From the NCBI GenBank assembly GCA_037144255.1, contig JBAWXE010000125.1, positions 1 through 6,345 of the forward strand: 6,345 nt of DNA. Direction: 5' to 3'. The notes beneath the pieces are model-generated. The model saw only the letters and a list, made by a program, of their open reading frames with translations. It was not told where the DNA came from and made no database searches. Below are positions 1-6,266 of the stretch, piece by piece (position 1 is the first letter of the stretch; each line of letters starts with the position of its first letter). This stretch comes from JBAWXE01 sp037144255. Its GTDB lineage: Bacteria; Bacteroidota; Bacteroidia; Chitinophagales; Chitinophagaceae. The position numbers and the translations under genes were made by a program.

Positions 1-1164
1 GTCTTTAGGCTGTAGTGTAGCCAAGTCGGTACCATTGAAAAGTACCTGACCACTATGTATAGGTATGAGCCCCATAAGGCTACGACTGAGGGTACTTTTA
101 CCACAACCACTTTCACCCACCAGACCAAGTATCTCACCTTTATACAGATTGAATGACACATCGTCTACCGCCTTAAAATCTTCAACGGCCTTTCCAAACA
201 TAGGTTTATTACCTGAGAACCACACTCTAAGGCCATTTACTTGTAAGAGCACCTCATCACCGATAGTACTTGAAGGCAATGGTACATGGGTGATCTGTTC
301 CATTGTCTTGCTCGTATCTACATCCAGAAAATCTGATACTATAGGCAATTTATAGCCTCGCTGTTCACCCGAAGGGCGACAGGCTACTAAGGCTTGTGTA
401 TATGGGTTCTTGGGCGATCTCAATACTTGCTCGGCAGTACCATATTCCATCACTTCTCCTTTGCACATTACCAGTACATCATCGGCCAAAGTAGCGGCTA
501 AAGAAAGATCGTGTGTAATGAAAATCATAGAGGTGTTGCCTTGTAGCAGGCTGTGCATCAGCTTTACTATCTCTTGTTGCACGGTTACATCCAAAGCAGT
601 AGTAGGTTCATCGGCTATCAGTAATACCGGATGATTGCACATAGCCATAGCGATCATTACCCTTTGCTTTTGTCCGCCTGATAATTGGTGAGGATAGCGC
701 CCCAATAAGGTTTCGGGCTCAGGCAATTGCACCTTGACAAGCCAATCGAGGGCTATATGTTTGGCTTCTTTTTTAGAAAGATGTTTATGAGTAGTGATGC
801 TCTCTACTAATTGTGCTCCTATGGTCATAACAGGATTCAAAGAGCTCATAGGCTCCTGAAATACCATACCCACTTCTTTGCCACGTATAGATTCCCAGTC
901 TTTATTGTCAGTAATATGCTGTAGTGGTACATTCTTATTGGCAAAAGTAAGTTCAATATTGCCTTTTAGGGCAGCTGTATGTGGCAATAAACCTGTTAAT
1001 GCCAGTGCAGTTAAGGATTTACCTGAGCCACTCTCCCCTACAATAGCCAAGGTTTTACCCCTTTCCAATCGAAATGAGATATCCTTGACTGCCGTAAAAG
1101 CATCAGGTCCACCAAAAGCTATTTGCAAATGGCTTACTGACAATATGGTATTGGATGCATGCAT
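1..1164 (-). CDS. Peptide/nickel-type ABC transporter ATPase with two fused nucleotide-binding domains (DppD-DppF-like), 3' end missing
   Basis: This is the cytoplasmic ATPase of an ABC importer in the oligopeptide/dipeptide/nickel group, which would power uptake through membrane subunits not present here. The frame is open from ATG at 1164 to the window edge, giving 388 codons with the C-terminus cut off. The first domain is complete: Walker A GESGSGKS at residues 43-50, Q-loop VFQEP with Q103, signature LSGGQ at 161-165, Walker B LLIADEP at 181-187 with catalytic E186, and switch H218 in THD. The typical oligopeptide-ATPase tail SPKNPYTQAL follows at 250-259. A linker leads to a second domain whose Walker A GESGCGKS is at 350-357. 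In the fused family the full protein is usually about 540-600 residues, so roughly 150-200 residues of the second domain should lie outside. The start overlaps the stop of the nucleosidase gene by one base, implying one transcript and translational coupling. The transported substrate cannot be told from the sequence. Confidence 0.95.
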   Translation of the reverse strand, partial: MHASNTILSVSHLQIAFGGPDAFTAVKDISFRLERGKTLAIVGESGSGKSLTALALTGLLPHTAALKGNIELTFANKNVPLQHITDNKDWESIRGKEVGMVFQEPMSSLNPVMTIGAQLVESITTHKHLSKKEAKHIALDWLVKVQLPEPETLLGRYPHQLSGGQKQRVMIAMAMCNHPVLLIADEPTTALDVTVQQEIVKLMHSLLQGNTSMIFITHDLSLAATLADDVLVMCKGEVMEYGTAEQVLRSPKNPYTQALVACRPSGEQRGYKLPIVSDFLDVDTSKTMEQITHVPLPSSTIGDEVLLQVNGLRVWFSGNKPMFGKAVEDFKAVDDVSFNLYKGEILGLVGESGCGKSTLSRSLMGLIPIHSGQVLFNGTDLATLQPKD

Positions 1165-1934
1165 TAAAACTTAAGGTGTTTTACTGTAAGACCACCATTG
1201 ATCAGTTGTTTCAGCGAATCGATACCTATGCGCAAGTGCAAATCTACAAAGTTCTTAGATACTTTCTTATCGCTAGCCTCTGTCTTAATACCTTCCGGCA
1301 CCATAGGGTTGTCAGAAACCAATAACAATGCACCTGTAGGTATATGATTGGCAAAACCTGTAGTGAAAATGGTAGCAGTTTCCATATCTATAGCCATAGC
1401 ACGTATGCGTTGCAGGTATGCTTTAAATTCTTCATCATGCTCCCAAACACGCCTATTGGTGGTGTAGCAAGTACCAGTCCAGTAGTCTTTAGCATATTCG
1501 CGTATGGTAGTAGAGATAGCTTTTTGCAGTGCGAATGCAGGTAGTGCAGGCACTTCTGGAGGAAAATAGTCATTGCTAGTACCCTCTCCCCTTATTGCTG
1601 CTATGGGCAATATCAGATCCCCTACCTTATTTTTCTTTTTCAATCCACCACATTTACCTAAGAATAAGACTGCTTTGGGAGCAATTGCAGATAACAGGTC
1701 CATAGCAGTAGCAGCACTGGCAGAACCCATTCCGAAATTGATGATGGTGATACCGTTAGCAGTAGCGCATTGCATAGGTTTATCTGCACCTACCACCTGC
1801 ACTTTATTCATCTGGGCAAAAAGCGTCACATATTCACCAAAATTGCAAAGCAATATATATTGTCCAAAGTCTTTAAGCCCCATGCCTGTGTACCGAGGTA
1901 ACCAATTGTCTACAATTTCCTTTTTTGTTTTCAT
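1164..1934 (-). CDS. amn: AMP nucleosidase (short Bacteroidota form, PNP/UDP phosphorylase superfamily)
   Basis: The predicted enzyme hydrolyses AMP to adenine and ribose 5-phosphate in the cytoplasm, feeding purine salvage and adjusting the AMP pool. The 256-residue protein has the nucleoside phosphorylase/hydrolase fold signatures in order: GMGSASA at residues 68-74, GKCGGL at 93-98, RGEGTS at 115-120 (phosphate/ribose side), AIDMETAT at 181-188 with the ribose-contacting E185, and SDNPM at 207-211 with D208 as the likely catalytic acid. E. coli Amn is about 480 residues with an extra N-terminal regulatory domain. This protein lacks that domain and corresponds to the catalytic part, which is normal for Bacteroidota homologues annotated as AMP nucleosidase. 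Assignment to AMP rather than another purine nucleoside or nucleotide rests on resemblance to that group, not on a residue I can prove decisive. The gene is first in a two-gene unit with the ABC ATPase and diverges from the HsdR-N gene. Confidence 0.88.
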   Translation of the reverse strand: MKTKKEIVDNWLPRYTGMGLKDFGQYILLCNFGEYVTLFAQMNKVQVVGADKPMQCATANGITIINFGMGSASAATAMDLLSAIAPKAVLFLGKCGGLKKKNKVGDLILPIAAIRGEGTSNDYFPPEVPALPAFALQKAISTTIREYAKDYWTGTCYTTNRRVWEHDEEFKAYLQRIRAMAIDMETATIFTTGFANHIPTGALLLVSDNPMVPEGIKTEASDKKVSKNFVDLHLRIGIDSLKQLINGGLTVKHLKF

Positions 1935-1952
1935 GCACTCACAATTTGCTAA

Positions 1953-1960
1953 CTAAGTTA
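1953..1960 (-). promoter_or_regulatory. Possible -7 promoter element for the AMP nucleosidase gene
   Basis: Read on the minus strand the bases are TAACTTAG, seven of eight positions of the Bacteroidota -7 element TAnnTTTG. The box starts 26 bases before the ATG at 1934, close to the spacing of the two better-matched minus-strand boxes in this window. No good -33 TTTG/TTG lies at the expected 19-21 base spacing, so this is tentative. Confidence 0.25.
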
Positions 1961-1996
1961 ATAATATTAGGTTGCAACTTTTACATTTTCAAGAAT

Positions 1997-2004
1997 TACT
2001 TTTG
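1997..2004 (+). promoter_or_regulatory. -7 promoter element (TACTTTTG) for the HsdR-N gene
   Basis: The octamer is an exact match to the Bacteroidota -7 consensus TAnnTTTG. A GTTG at 1971-1974 could serve as the -33 element, but its 22-base spacing is slightly long. Transcription would begin only a few bases before the ATG at 2015, giving a very short or almost absent leader. Confidence 0.5.
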
Positions 2005-2014
2005 AGTTAATAAT

Positions 2015-2458
2015 ATGATAGCATTAGATCTTACAGGCATTGAACTGCAACTGAAACAAGAAGCAGGTAAGACACAGGTCTTTGATGCTATACGTAAAAA
2101 ATGGCTGGTACTTACGCCCGAAGAACATGTAAGACAGTATATAGTAGCATATTTGTGTCATTCACTACATTACCCAATGGGTCTTATTGCGATAGAGAAA
2201 AGCATTAAGGTAGGCGATATGAATAAGCGTTTTGATATAGTAGTGTACAACAGAGACCACGAGGCCTGGATGCTGATAGAATGTAAAGCTCCTGAGGTAA
2301 TGATAACAGAGACCACATTACATCAGCTACTGAATTACCAACGTACTATACAATGTAAATATTGGGTATTGAGCAATGGGCATCAAACATTCTGTGCAGA
2401 CGCCAGCGACATACAGCATATACAATGGTTGCATAAACTACCTGCCTATCAGTTGTGA
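2015..2458 (+). CDS. Stand-alone type I restriction HsdR N-terminal-like domain protein (PD-(D/E)XK nuclease fold)
   Basis: The 147-residue protein resembles the HSDR_N_2 group: the N-terminal nuclease domain of type I restriction R subunits found as an independent small protein, common in Bacteroidota. The visible family pattern is TPEEHVRQYIVAYL near residues 34-47, an acidic residue E61 in IEKSIKVG, KRFDIVVYN at 71-79 with D74, and LIECKAPE at 87-94 with E89 and K91, followed by a Q-rich YQR helix and the strand WVLSNG at 117-122. D74, E89 and K91 form a complete PD-(D/E)XK active-site set, so it could bind metal and cut DNA. There is no helicase domain and no hsdM or hsdS gene nearby, so this is not a restriction system; its cellular role is unknown. 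It is transcribed alone, divergent from amn, and its last 21 bases overlap the protease gene tail to tail. The start is the first ATG after an exact promoter element. Confidence 0.85.
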   Translation: MIALDLTGIELQLKQEAGKTQVFDAIRKKWLVLTPEEHVRQYIVAYLCHSLHYPMGLIAIEKSIKVGDMNKRFDIVVYNRDHEAWMLIECKAPEVMITETTLHQLLNYQRTIQCKYWVLSNGHQTFCADASDIQHIQWLHKLPAYQL

Positions 2459-4084
2459 GTAGTCTTTACCTCTAAGTACTTCTTTGGCCTTTTGCACTAC
2501 TTCGTCTCCCTGCGTACTGATAGCATAATACCCATTATCACGAAACAGGAACCTAGCCAATTGGGCCTTCATCTGTAACTGGAAGTAATCTGCATTAGCC
2601 GGTTTGGACAATATTTTCACTGCTATTTTTCTTTCTTTTGGGTCTAATGTTCTGATATAAATACCTACCAGTTCTGTGCCTGAATTGAATTTCTTGTCGT
2701 ACTCTGCAATGGTATTGTATACTTTCAGCTGTGCATTATGCGTCAGGAAATAATCGTACAAGAGATTCTTCATTTTCTCATTGTAGATCATATTCAGCAA
2801 GCCTGATGATAAACGGGTAGTATCATAAGGTACATACACATCGGGTTTGATACCGCCACCACCATATACTACCCGCTTATCAGCAGTATAATATTTCGTA
2901 GTATCGCTCACACCTAAGGAGTCCTTACCTGTTAACTCTCCATCCTGAAAACGTTTGGCATAGTCTTCATCATAAGCGGCCTTGCCCTTGGCAAAGGAGC
3001 GTTGTATACAACGACCAGATGGTGTATAGTATTTAGCAATGGTAAGACGCAATGCCGAACCATCGTCCATAGAGAACTGCTCTTGCACTAAGCCTTTGCC
3101 ATAAGTACGGCGACCAATAACAATACCCCTGTCCCAGTCCTGAATAGCACCAGCCACTATCTCGCTGGCAGAGGCCGAACCTTCATCTACCAATACTGCT
3201 ACTCTGCCTTGTTCAAAAAGGCCTTTTTCTTTTGCCTTATAGTCCATTCTTTCAGAATGGATACCCTGAGTATAGACTATCAGTTTGCTATTATCCAGCA
3301 ATTCATCTGCAATAGATGTAGCTGCATCCATATAACCACCCGGGTTCTGGCGCAGGTCTAGTATCAATTGCTTCATACCTTGTTTACCCAAACTGATCAA
3401 AGCCTGATGAAACTCCTTGAACGTATTGGCGCTAAAGCGATTTACCTTGATATAGCCGGTAGCAGAATCCAGCATCAGATTGGCCTCTACACTATATAGT
3501 GGTATCACATCCCTTTTGATGGAAACCAGCTTTTCGTTACCTGAAAGTGGTTGTTTGAGGGTAACATTTACCAGTGTATGCAGCTTACCACGCAGCATTT
3601 TAATGATACGTTCTGAATTAATGCCCGTACCGGCAACAGTACTATCGTTTACTTTTATGAATTTATCGCCTACTACTACACCTGCATGTTCGGCAGGGCC
3701 ATTTTCTATAACAGCTGTTACTTGTATAGTATCGCGGATAATGGAAAACTCTACACCTATACCATAGAAACTACCTTCCAGATCTTCGCTCACACCCTGC
3801 ATCTCATCTACAGGAATATATACAGTGTGTGGGTCTAAATGCCTGATGATACCATTTACGGCATCACCATACAGGAAATTAGTATTGACTGTATCTACAT
3901 ATTTCCCTTTTATCAGGTCTATTATCTCCTCCAGCTTATCATTACGCTGTACTACAGCCTGAATATCTCTTTTATTTCGTAGGGTATCGCGCAGATTGAA
4001 ACCCAAGGTCATACCAATGATCAATACCACAGCAAACAACAAAGGCGTCCATACCTTTAACCCAGCAGATCTGCTTTCATCCAT
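2438..4084 (-). CDS. ctpA: C-terminal processing peptidase (S41 family, PDZ-containing, membrane-anchored)
   Basis: This is a serine protease of the CtpA/Prc type, which trims or degrades envelope proteins from their C-termini in the periplasm. The 548-residue protein starts with a short cytoplasmic segment and one membrane helix at about residues 12-28 (signal anchor, no lipobox). A helical segment follows at 33-60, then the N-terminal S41 region with LDPHTVYIP at 83-91, a PDZ domain at about 105-190 (ENGPAEHAGVVVGD is its core loop) and the peptidase core. LDLRQNPGG is at 242-250. Catalytic S305 sits in GSASASE, K330 in GRRTYGKG and Q334 four residues later; the 25- and 4-residue spacings match the Ser-Lys-Gln triads known from Prc and CtpB. 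VVYGGGGIKPDV at 405-416 is the usual end of the core. The C-terminal ~130 residues are helical and typical of the longer Bacteroidota members. The gene is monocistronic, with its own promoter at 4101-4108. Confidence 0.95.
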   Translation of the reverse strand: MDESRSAGLKVWTPLLFAVVLIIGMTLGFNLRDTLRNKRDIQAVVQRNDKLEEIIDLIKGKYVDTVNTNFLYGDAVNGIIRHLDPHTVYIPVDEMQGVSEDLEGSFYGIGVEFSIIRDTIQVTAVIENGPAEHAGVVVGDKFIKVNDSTVAGTGINSERIIKMLRGKLHTLVNVTLKQPLSGNEKLVSIKRDVIPLYSVEANLMLDSATGYIKVNRFSANTFKEFHQALISLGKQGMKQLILDLRQNPGGYMDAATSIADELLDNSKLIVYTQGIHSERMDYKAKEKGLFEQGRVAVLVDEGSASASEIVAGAIQDWDRGIVIGRRTYGKGLVQEQFSMDDGSALRLTIAKYYTPSGRCIQRSFAKGKAAYDEDYAKRFQDGELTGKDSLGVSDTTKYYTADKRVVYGGGGIKPDVYVPYDTTRLSSGLLNMIYNEKMKNLLYDYFLTHNAQLKVYNTIAEYDKKFNSGTELVGIYIRTLDPKERKIAVKILSKPANADYFQLQMKAQLARFLFRDNGYYAISTQGDEVVQKAKEVLRGKDYSQLIGR

Positions 4085-4100
4085 GTTCTAAAAATGAGCA

Positions 4101-4108
4101 CAAAGTTA
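4101..4108 (-). promoter_or_regulatory. -7 promoter element for the S41 protease gene
   Basis: On the minus strand the bases read TAACTTTG, an exact fit to the Bacteroidota -7 element TAnnTTTG, beginning 24 bases before the protease ATG. A weak TTTA (4130-4127) 18 bases further upstream might act as the -33 element. The predicted leader would be about 10 bases, too short for a conventional ribosome binding site. Confidence 0.55.
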
Positions 4109-4234
4109 GGGGCATTTATTGAGGTTTAAATAATAAAGTATAAATATCAACCCATAGTTATATCTGATAGAAAGAGGGCATATCCTAACAAATTTTAAAT
4201 TAATCTATGAAATGATTAGGAATTTGGTGTTCTG

Positions 4235-4256
4235 GTATGCAAATTTGTATACAAAT
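4235..4256. promoter_or_regulatory. Overlapping palindromes, candidate operator for the sugar-kinase-like gene
   Basis: A perfect 14-base palindrome, ATTTGTATACAAAT, lies at 4243-4256, seven bases before the chosen ATG at 4264. It overlaps an 18-base near-palindrome at 4235-4252 that pairs at eight of nine positions. Together they contain three copies of GTATRCAAA in alternating orientation, at 4235-4243 (+), 4252-4244 (-) and 4247-4255 (+). This looks like a binding site for a dimeric regulator, or a small mRNA hairpin masking the start. Neither role is proven, and AT-rich DNA can produce such symmetry by chance. Confidence 0.35.
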
Positions 4257-4263
4257 AGCGCAT

Positions 4264-5118
4264 ATGCCTTCTTTGCTCTTAGCAGAAAGCGGCTCAACCA
4301 AAACTGATTGGTGCCTGCTGAAAAAAAACGGTAAGCCGATCCACTTCAAAACATCGGGCATTAACCCATATATACAAAAGCCTGAAGAAATAGAAGCTGT
4401 ATTGAAAACAGAACTGAAATGGGACCCCAAGAAACATTCGGCTGATGCTATTTATTATTATGGTGCAGGCGCATCTCATACTACCAAACAAAAAGAAGTA
4501 GCGGGTGTATTAAAGAAATTTTTCGGCATAAAGAAAGTAGAAGTACAAAGCGATATGATGGCCGCTGCACGATCATTATGCGGTAACCAAAAAGGCATGG
4601 TGTCCATATTGGGTACAGGTAGTAATTCTTGCTATTACAATGGTAAAACAATTGCTGAGCAACACCCTTCGCTGGGCTATATAGCAGGCGACGAAGGCAG
4701 TGGCAACTATATGGGTAAGCAAGTATTGCGCTACTATGCTTACAATACTTTTGATACCGAACTCCGAATGGCTTTCGAGCAACACTTTGGTGATAACATT
4801 GCTGCTATACTGCATAAACTATATGGCGAACTGTTCCCTAACAGACATCTGGCAGAGTTTGTGCGCATACTGAAAGAGAACAGAGGTCACTTTATGGTAG
4901 AAAATATCATTGAAGATTGCCTGAATGACTTTTTCCAAACACATATATTAAAGTACCGTCAAACCTGGAAATCACCTTTGCATTTTGCAGGCTCTGTGGC
5001 TTATGAGTTCAGAGATGTAATAGCCAGTATATGCCAACAGTATGAACTGGAACTAGGCAATATAGTAAAAAGCCCGCTGGATGGCCTGATCACATATCAT
5101 AAGCAGTCTTTAGCTTAA
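4264..5118 (+). CDS. BadF/BadG/BcrA/BcrD-type ATPase, N-acetylglucosamine kinase-like
   Basis: The 284-residue protein belongs to the ASKHA (actin/hexokinase) fold and most resembles the Bacteroidota group annotated as N-acetylglucosamine kinase or BadF-type ATPase, which phosphorylates an amino sugar with ATP in the cytoplasm. Motifs in order are the phosphate-1 loop ESGSTKTDW at residues 8-16, SDMMAAARSL at 96-105 with D97 as probable catalytic base, the phosphate-2 loop GTGSNS at 117-122, GDEGSGNYMGKQ at 142-153, and the adenosine-side segment FAGSVAYEFRDVI at 241-253. An in-frame ATG at 4237 would add nine residues (MQICIQIAH), but the family normally begins just before the first strand (SLLLAESG). 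The longer form would also place the palindromic site inside the coding region, so 4264 is preferred. The first acidic residue of phosphate-1 is Glu, where Asp is usual. The substrate is inferred from family resemblance only. No obvious ribosome binding site or exact TAnnTTTG box precedes it. Confidence 0.85.
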   Translation: MPSLLLAESGSTKTDWCLLKKNGKPIHFKTSGINPYIQKPEEIEAVLKTELKWDPKKHSADAIYYYGAGASHTTKQKEVAGVLKKFFGIKKVEVQSDMMAAARSLCGNQKGMVSILGTGSNSCYYNGKTIAEQHPSLGYIAGDEGSGNYMGKQVLRYYAYNTFDTELRMAFEQHFGDNIAAILHKLYGELFPNRHLAEFVRILKENRGHFMVENIIEDCLNDFFQTHILKYRQTWKSPLHFAGSVAYEFRDVIASICQQYELELGNIVKSPLDGLITYHKQSLA

Positions 5119-5121
5119 TAA

Positions 5122-5505
5122 CTACAACTTTCCTCTCCTACTTTTGCTTACAGCTGTCCTAGGCTGTTTGCGAACCACCTTAGTAATACGACTTTGTTTT
5201 GCTTTTGCACTAGGTATAGCAAATGTAGATACCCCGCCTGTATGTATAGTAGCTGTGCTAACAGCATTGGCCGTAGTTACCGCTTTAGGCATTACCATAT
5301 CAGTACTTGTAGGCGCTACTTCTTCACAGAATGCAATTTCCTTACGTAGTGCCTTAATACAGCTCAGTAGTTTGCACATAATAACAGCCTCTTTGGTGCT
5401 AGGATGCCTTTCTCCTTCGGGGCGCTGGCTGATAGCATAATTCAGATCTTGTAACTGTGCGTAGTACTGCTGAATGAGTTCCAGGGCGATGTTTTCAATG
5501 TTCAT
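5122..5505 (-). CDS. Small protein of unknown function with helical N-terminus and strongly basic C-terminal tail
   Basis: I do not recognise this 127-residue protein. Residues 1-27 and 36-62 look like two amphipathic helices (MNIENIALELIQQYY, then KEAVIMCKLLSCIKALRKE) separated by a polar turn SQRPEGERHPS. Residues 63-98 form an Ala/Thr/Val/Ser-rich linker. The last 29 residues (99-127) carry 11 Lys/Arg and no acidic residue; after E62 the only acidic residue is D69. A compact helical head with a basic unstructured tail suggests nucleic-acid binding or a ribosome-associated role, but that is inference from composition. The frame continues upstream to an ATG at 5547, but an exact promoter -7 box lies at 5527-5534 between the two ATGs, so translation from 5505 is preferred. 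There is no signal peptide or membrane segment. Its stop lies three bases from the stop of the convergent kinase-like gene. Confidence 0.7.
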   Translation of the reverse strand: MNIENIALELIQQYYAQLQDLNYAISQRPEGERHPSTKEAVIMCKLLSCIKALRKEIAFCEEVAPTSTDMVMPKAVTTANAVSTATIHTGGVSTFAIPSAKAKQSRITKVVRKQPRTAVSKSRRGKL

Positions 5506-5526
5506 AGTTTGTGATGTTTTATAGCA

Positions 5527-5534
5527 CAAAGGTA
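5527..5534 (-). promoter_or_regulatory. -7 promoter element for the basic-tail protein; decides its start
   Basis: On the minus strand the bases read TACCTTTG, an exact match to TAnnTTTG, beginning 29 bases before the ATG at 5505. No TTTG/TTG is visible at the -33 position. A transcript from here would start downstream of the alternative ATG at 5547, which supports the shorter protein. Confidence 0.5.
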
Positions 5535-5664
5535 GGATGGACATCATTTCAGCGAGGGAAATGGGGATATCTTCTAAAAGTGTGTAGGAATAGAGATGTT
5601 GTGTAGCCGATGTTTAGCTTTCCAGTGGAAACACCAATAAGGGCAGAAACTACTTTGAGACTAC

Positions 5665-6240
5665 CTAACTTCGCCATTTACAATTATTACTTTTAGTCTC
5701 CTTAATTATTTTGCCTGTTGAATCATAATAAGTTTGGATTAGGCAAATTGAATCATTCCTAGGATTGTAACTAAGATGACAACCATATGGTTTACCTCCA
5801 TAGAATAGTCCAGCTAATAATTGAAAATGATACACAGAATTTTTATTGTATATATATTCTCCACTCATTACTCTTATTGCCAATCCATTCTTAAAACTGC
5901 TTTCAGTAAATTTAATGATATCAATATCTCTATTTAAAATAGTAAAAGTAATTTTTTCAATATGCTTACTATCCTTGAATGAAAACTTAACTTTGACAAT
6001 ATAATTAGTATCAATATTTTTCATTATTGAATTATACCCAGCTACTCGATGTAAAATATTATCATTATTAGGATAATAGTATTTCTCATCAACCTTTACG
6101 AAATTATCTGTAAACAATTGTTCATCAAATATCTTGTGCTCTAAATCATACCTGTTCAGTTTACGCTCTATTATTTTAGTCTGCGAAAAAAGAGAATATG
6201 GCATTAATAACAAATAAAGGAATGTCAAAAAATATTTCAT
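5665..6240 (-). CDS. Secreted protein of unknown function, AT-rich orphan
   Basis: I do not recognise this 191-residue protein. Residues 1-20 (MKYFLTFLYLLLMPYSLFSQ) form a clear Sec signal peptide with a short basic start, a hydrophobic core and the S-x-S-Q type end common in Bacteroidota. There is no cysteine at the cleavage region, so it should be a soluble periplasmic or exported protein, not a lipoprotein. The mature part is rich in Lys, Asn, Ile and Tyr, with alternating hydrophobic stretches (for example YIVKVKFSFKD at 80-90 and EKITFTILNRD at 95-105) suggesting mostly beta structure. Three cysteines (154, 166, 187) lie in the C-terminal quarter, and a segment reading IQTYYDSTGKIIKE at 168-181 looks like a beta hairpin. 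The DNA is much more AT-rich than the neighbours (60-base blocks at 23-28% G+C against 43-58% in blocks sampled from the HsdR-N and protease genes), suggesting acquisition or poor conservation. Whether it is transcribed alone or from beyond the right edge is not visible. Confidence 0.75.
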   Translation of the reverse strand: MKYFLTFLYLLLMPYSLFSQTKIIERKLNRYDLEHKIFDEQLFTDNFVKVDEKYYYPNNDNILHRVAGYNSIMKNIDTNYIVKVKFSFKDSKHIEKITFTILNRDIDIIKFTESSFKNGLAIRVMSGEYIYNKNSVYHFQLLAGLFYGGKPYGCHLSYNPRNDSICLIQTYYDSTGKIIKETKSNNCKWRS

Positions 6241-6266
6241 AAATACTGGTGTGAGGATTTTATCAT
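6237..6266 (-). CDS. Possible 9-codon leader ORF overlapping the start of the secreted protein gene
   Basis: A minus-strand ATG at 6266 opens a frame for MIKSSHQYL that ends at a TGA overlapping the ATG of the secreted protein gene (ATGA). It is preceded by AGGAG at 6275-6271, four bases before the ATG, the only strong Shine-Dalgarno-like site I noticed next to a start in this window. This arrangement could couple translation of the leader to the downstream gene. The ORF is so short that chance is a serious alternative. Confidence 0.2.
   Translation of the reverse strand: MIKSSHQYL

Noticed and set aside
1573..1956. Long plus-strand open frame (127 codons) antisense to the AMP nucleosidase gene
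   Set aside because: It lies fully opposite a gene with clear family motifs, and its translation has no recognisable domain; it is a shadow of codon bias on the other strand.
2015..2458. A type I restriction-modification locus
   Set aside because: Only an isolated HsdR-N-like domain is present; there is no helicase portion, hsdM or hsdS in the window.
3000..3013. Perfect 14-base palindrome CGTTGTATACAACG inside the protease gene
   Set aside because: It encodes the family-typical GRCIQR segment, so the coding constraint explains it; it shares only the TTGTATACAA core with the upstream site at 4243-4256.
4159..4166. TATATCTG as a plus-strand -7 element for the kinase-like gene
   Set aside because: It has one mismatch, no -33 partner at the expected spacing and would give a ~90-base leader; too weak to annotate.
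5619..5631. Hairpin TTTCC-AGT-GGAAA between the basic-tail and secreted protein genes
   Set aside because: The stem is only five pairs with a three-base loop and no T-run on either strand, so a terminator is not supported.
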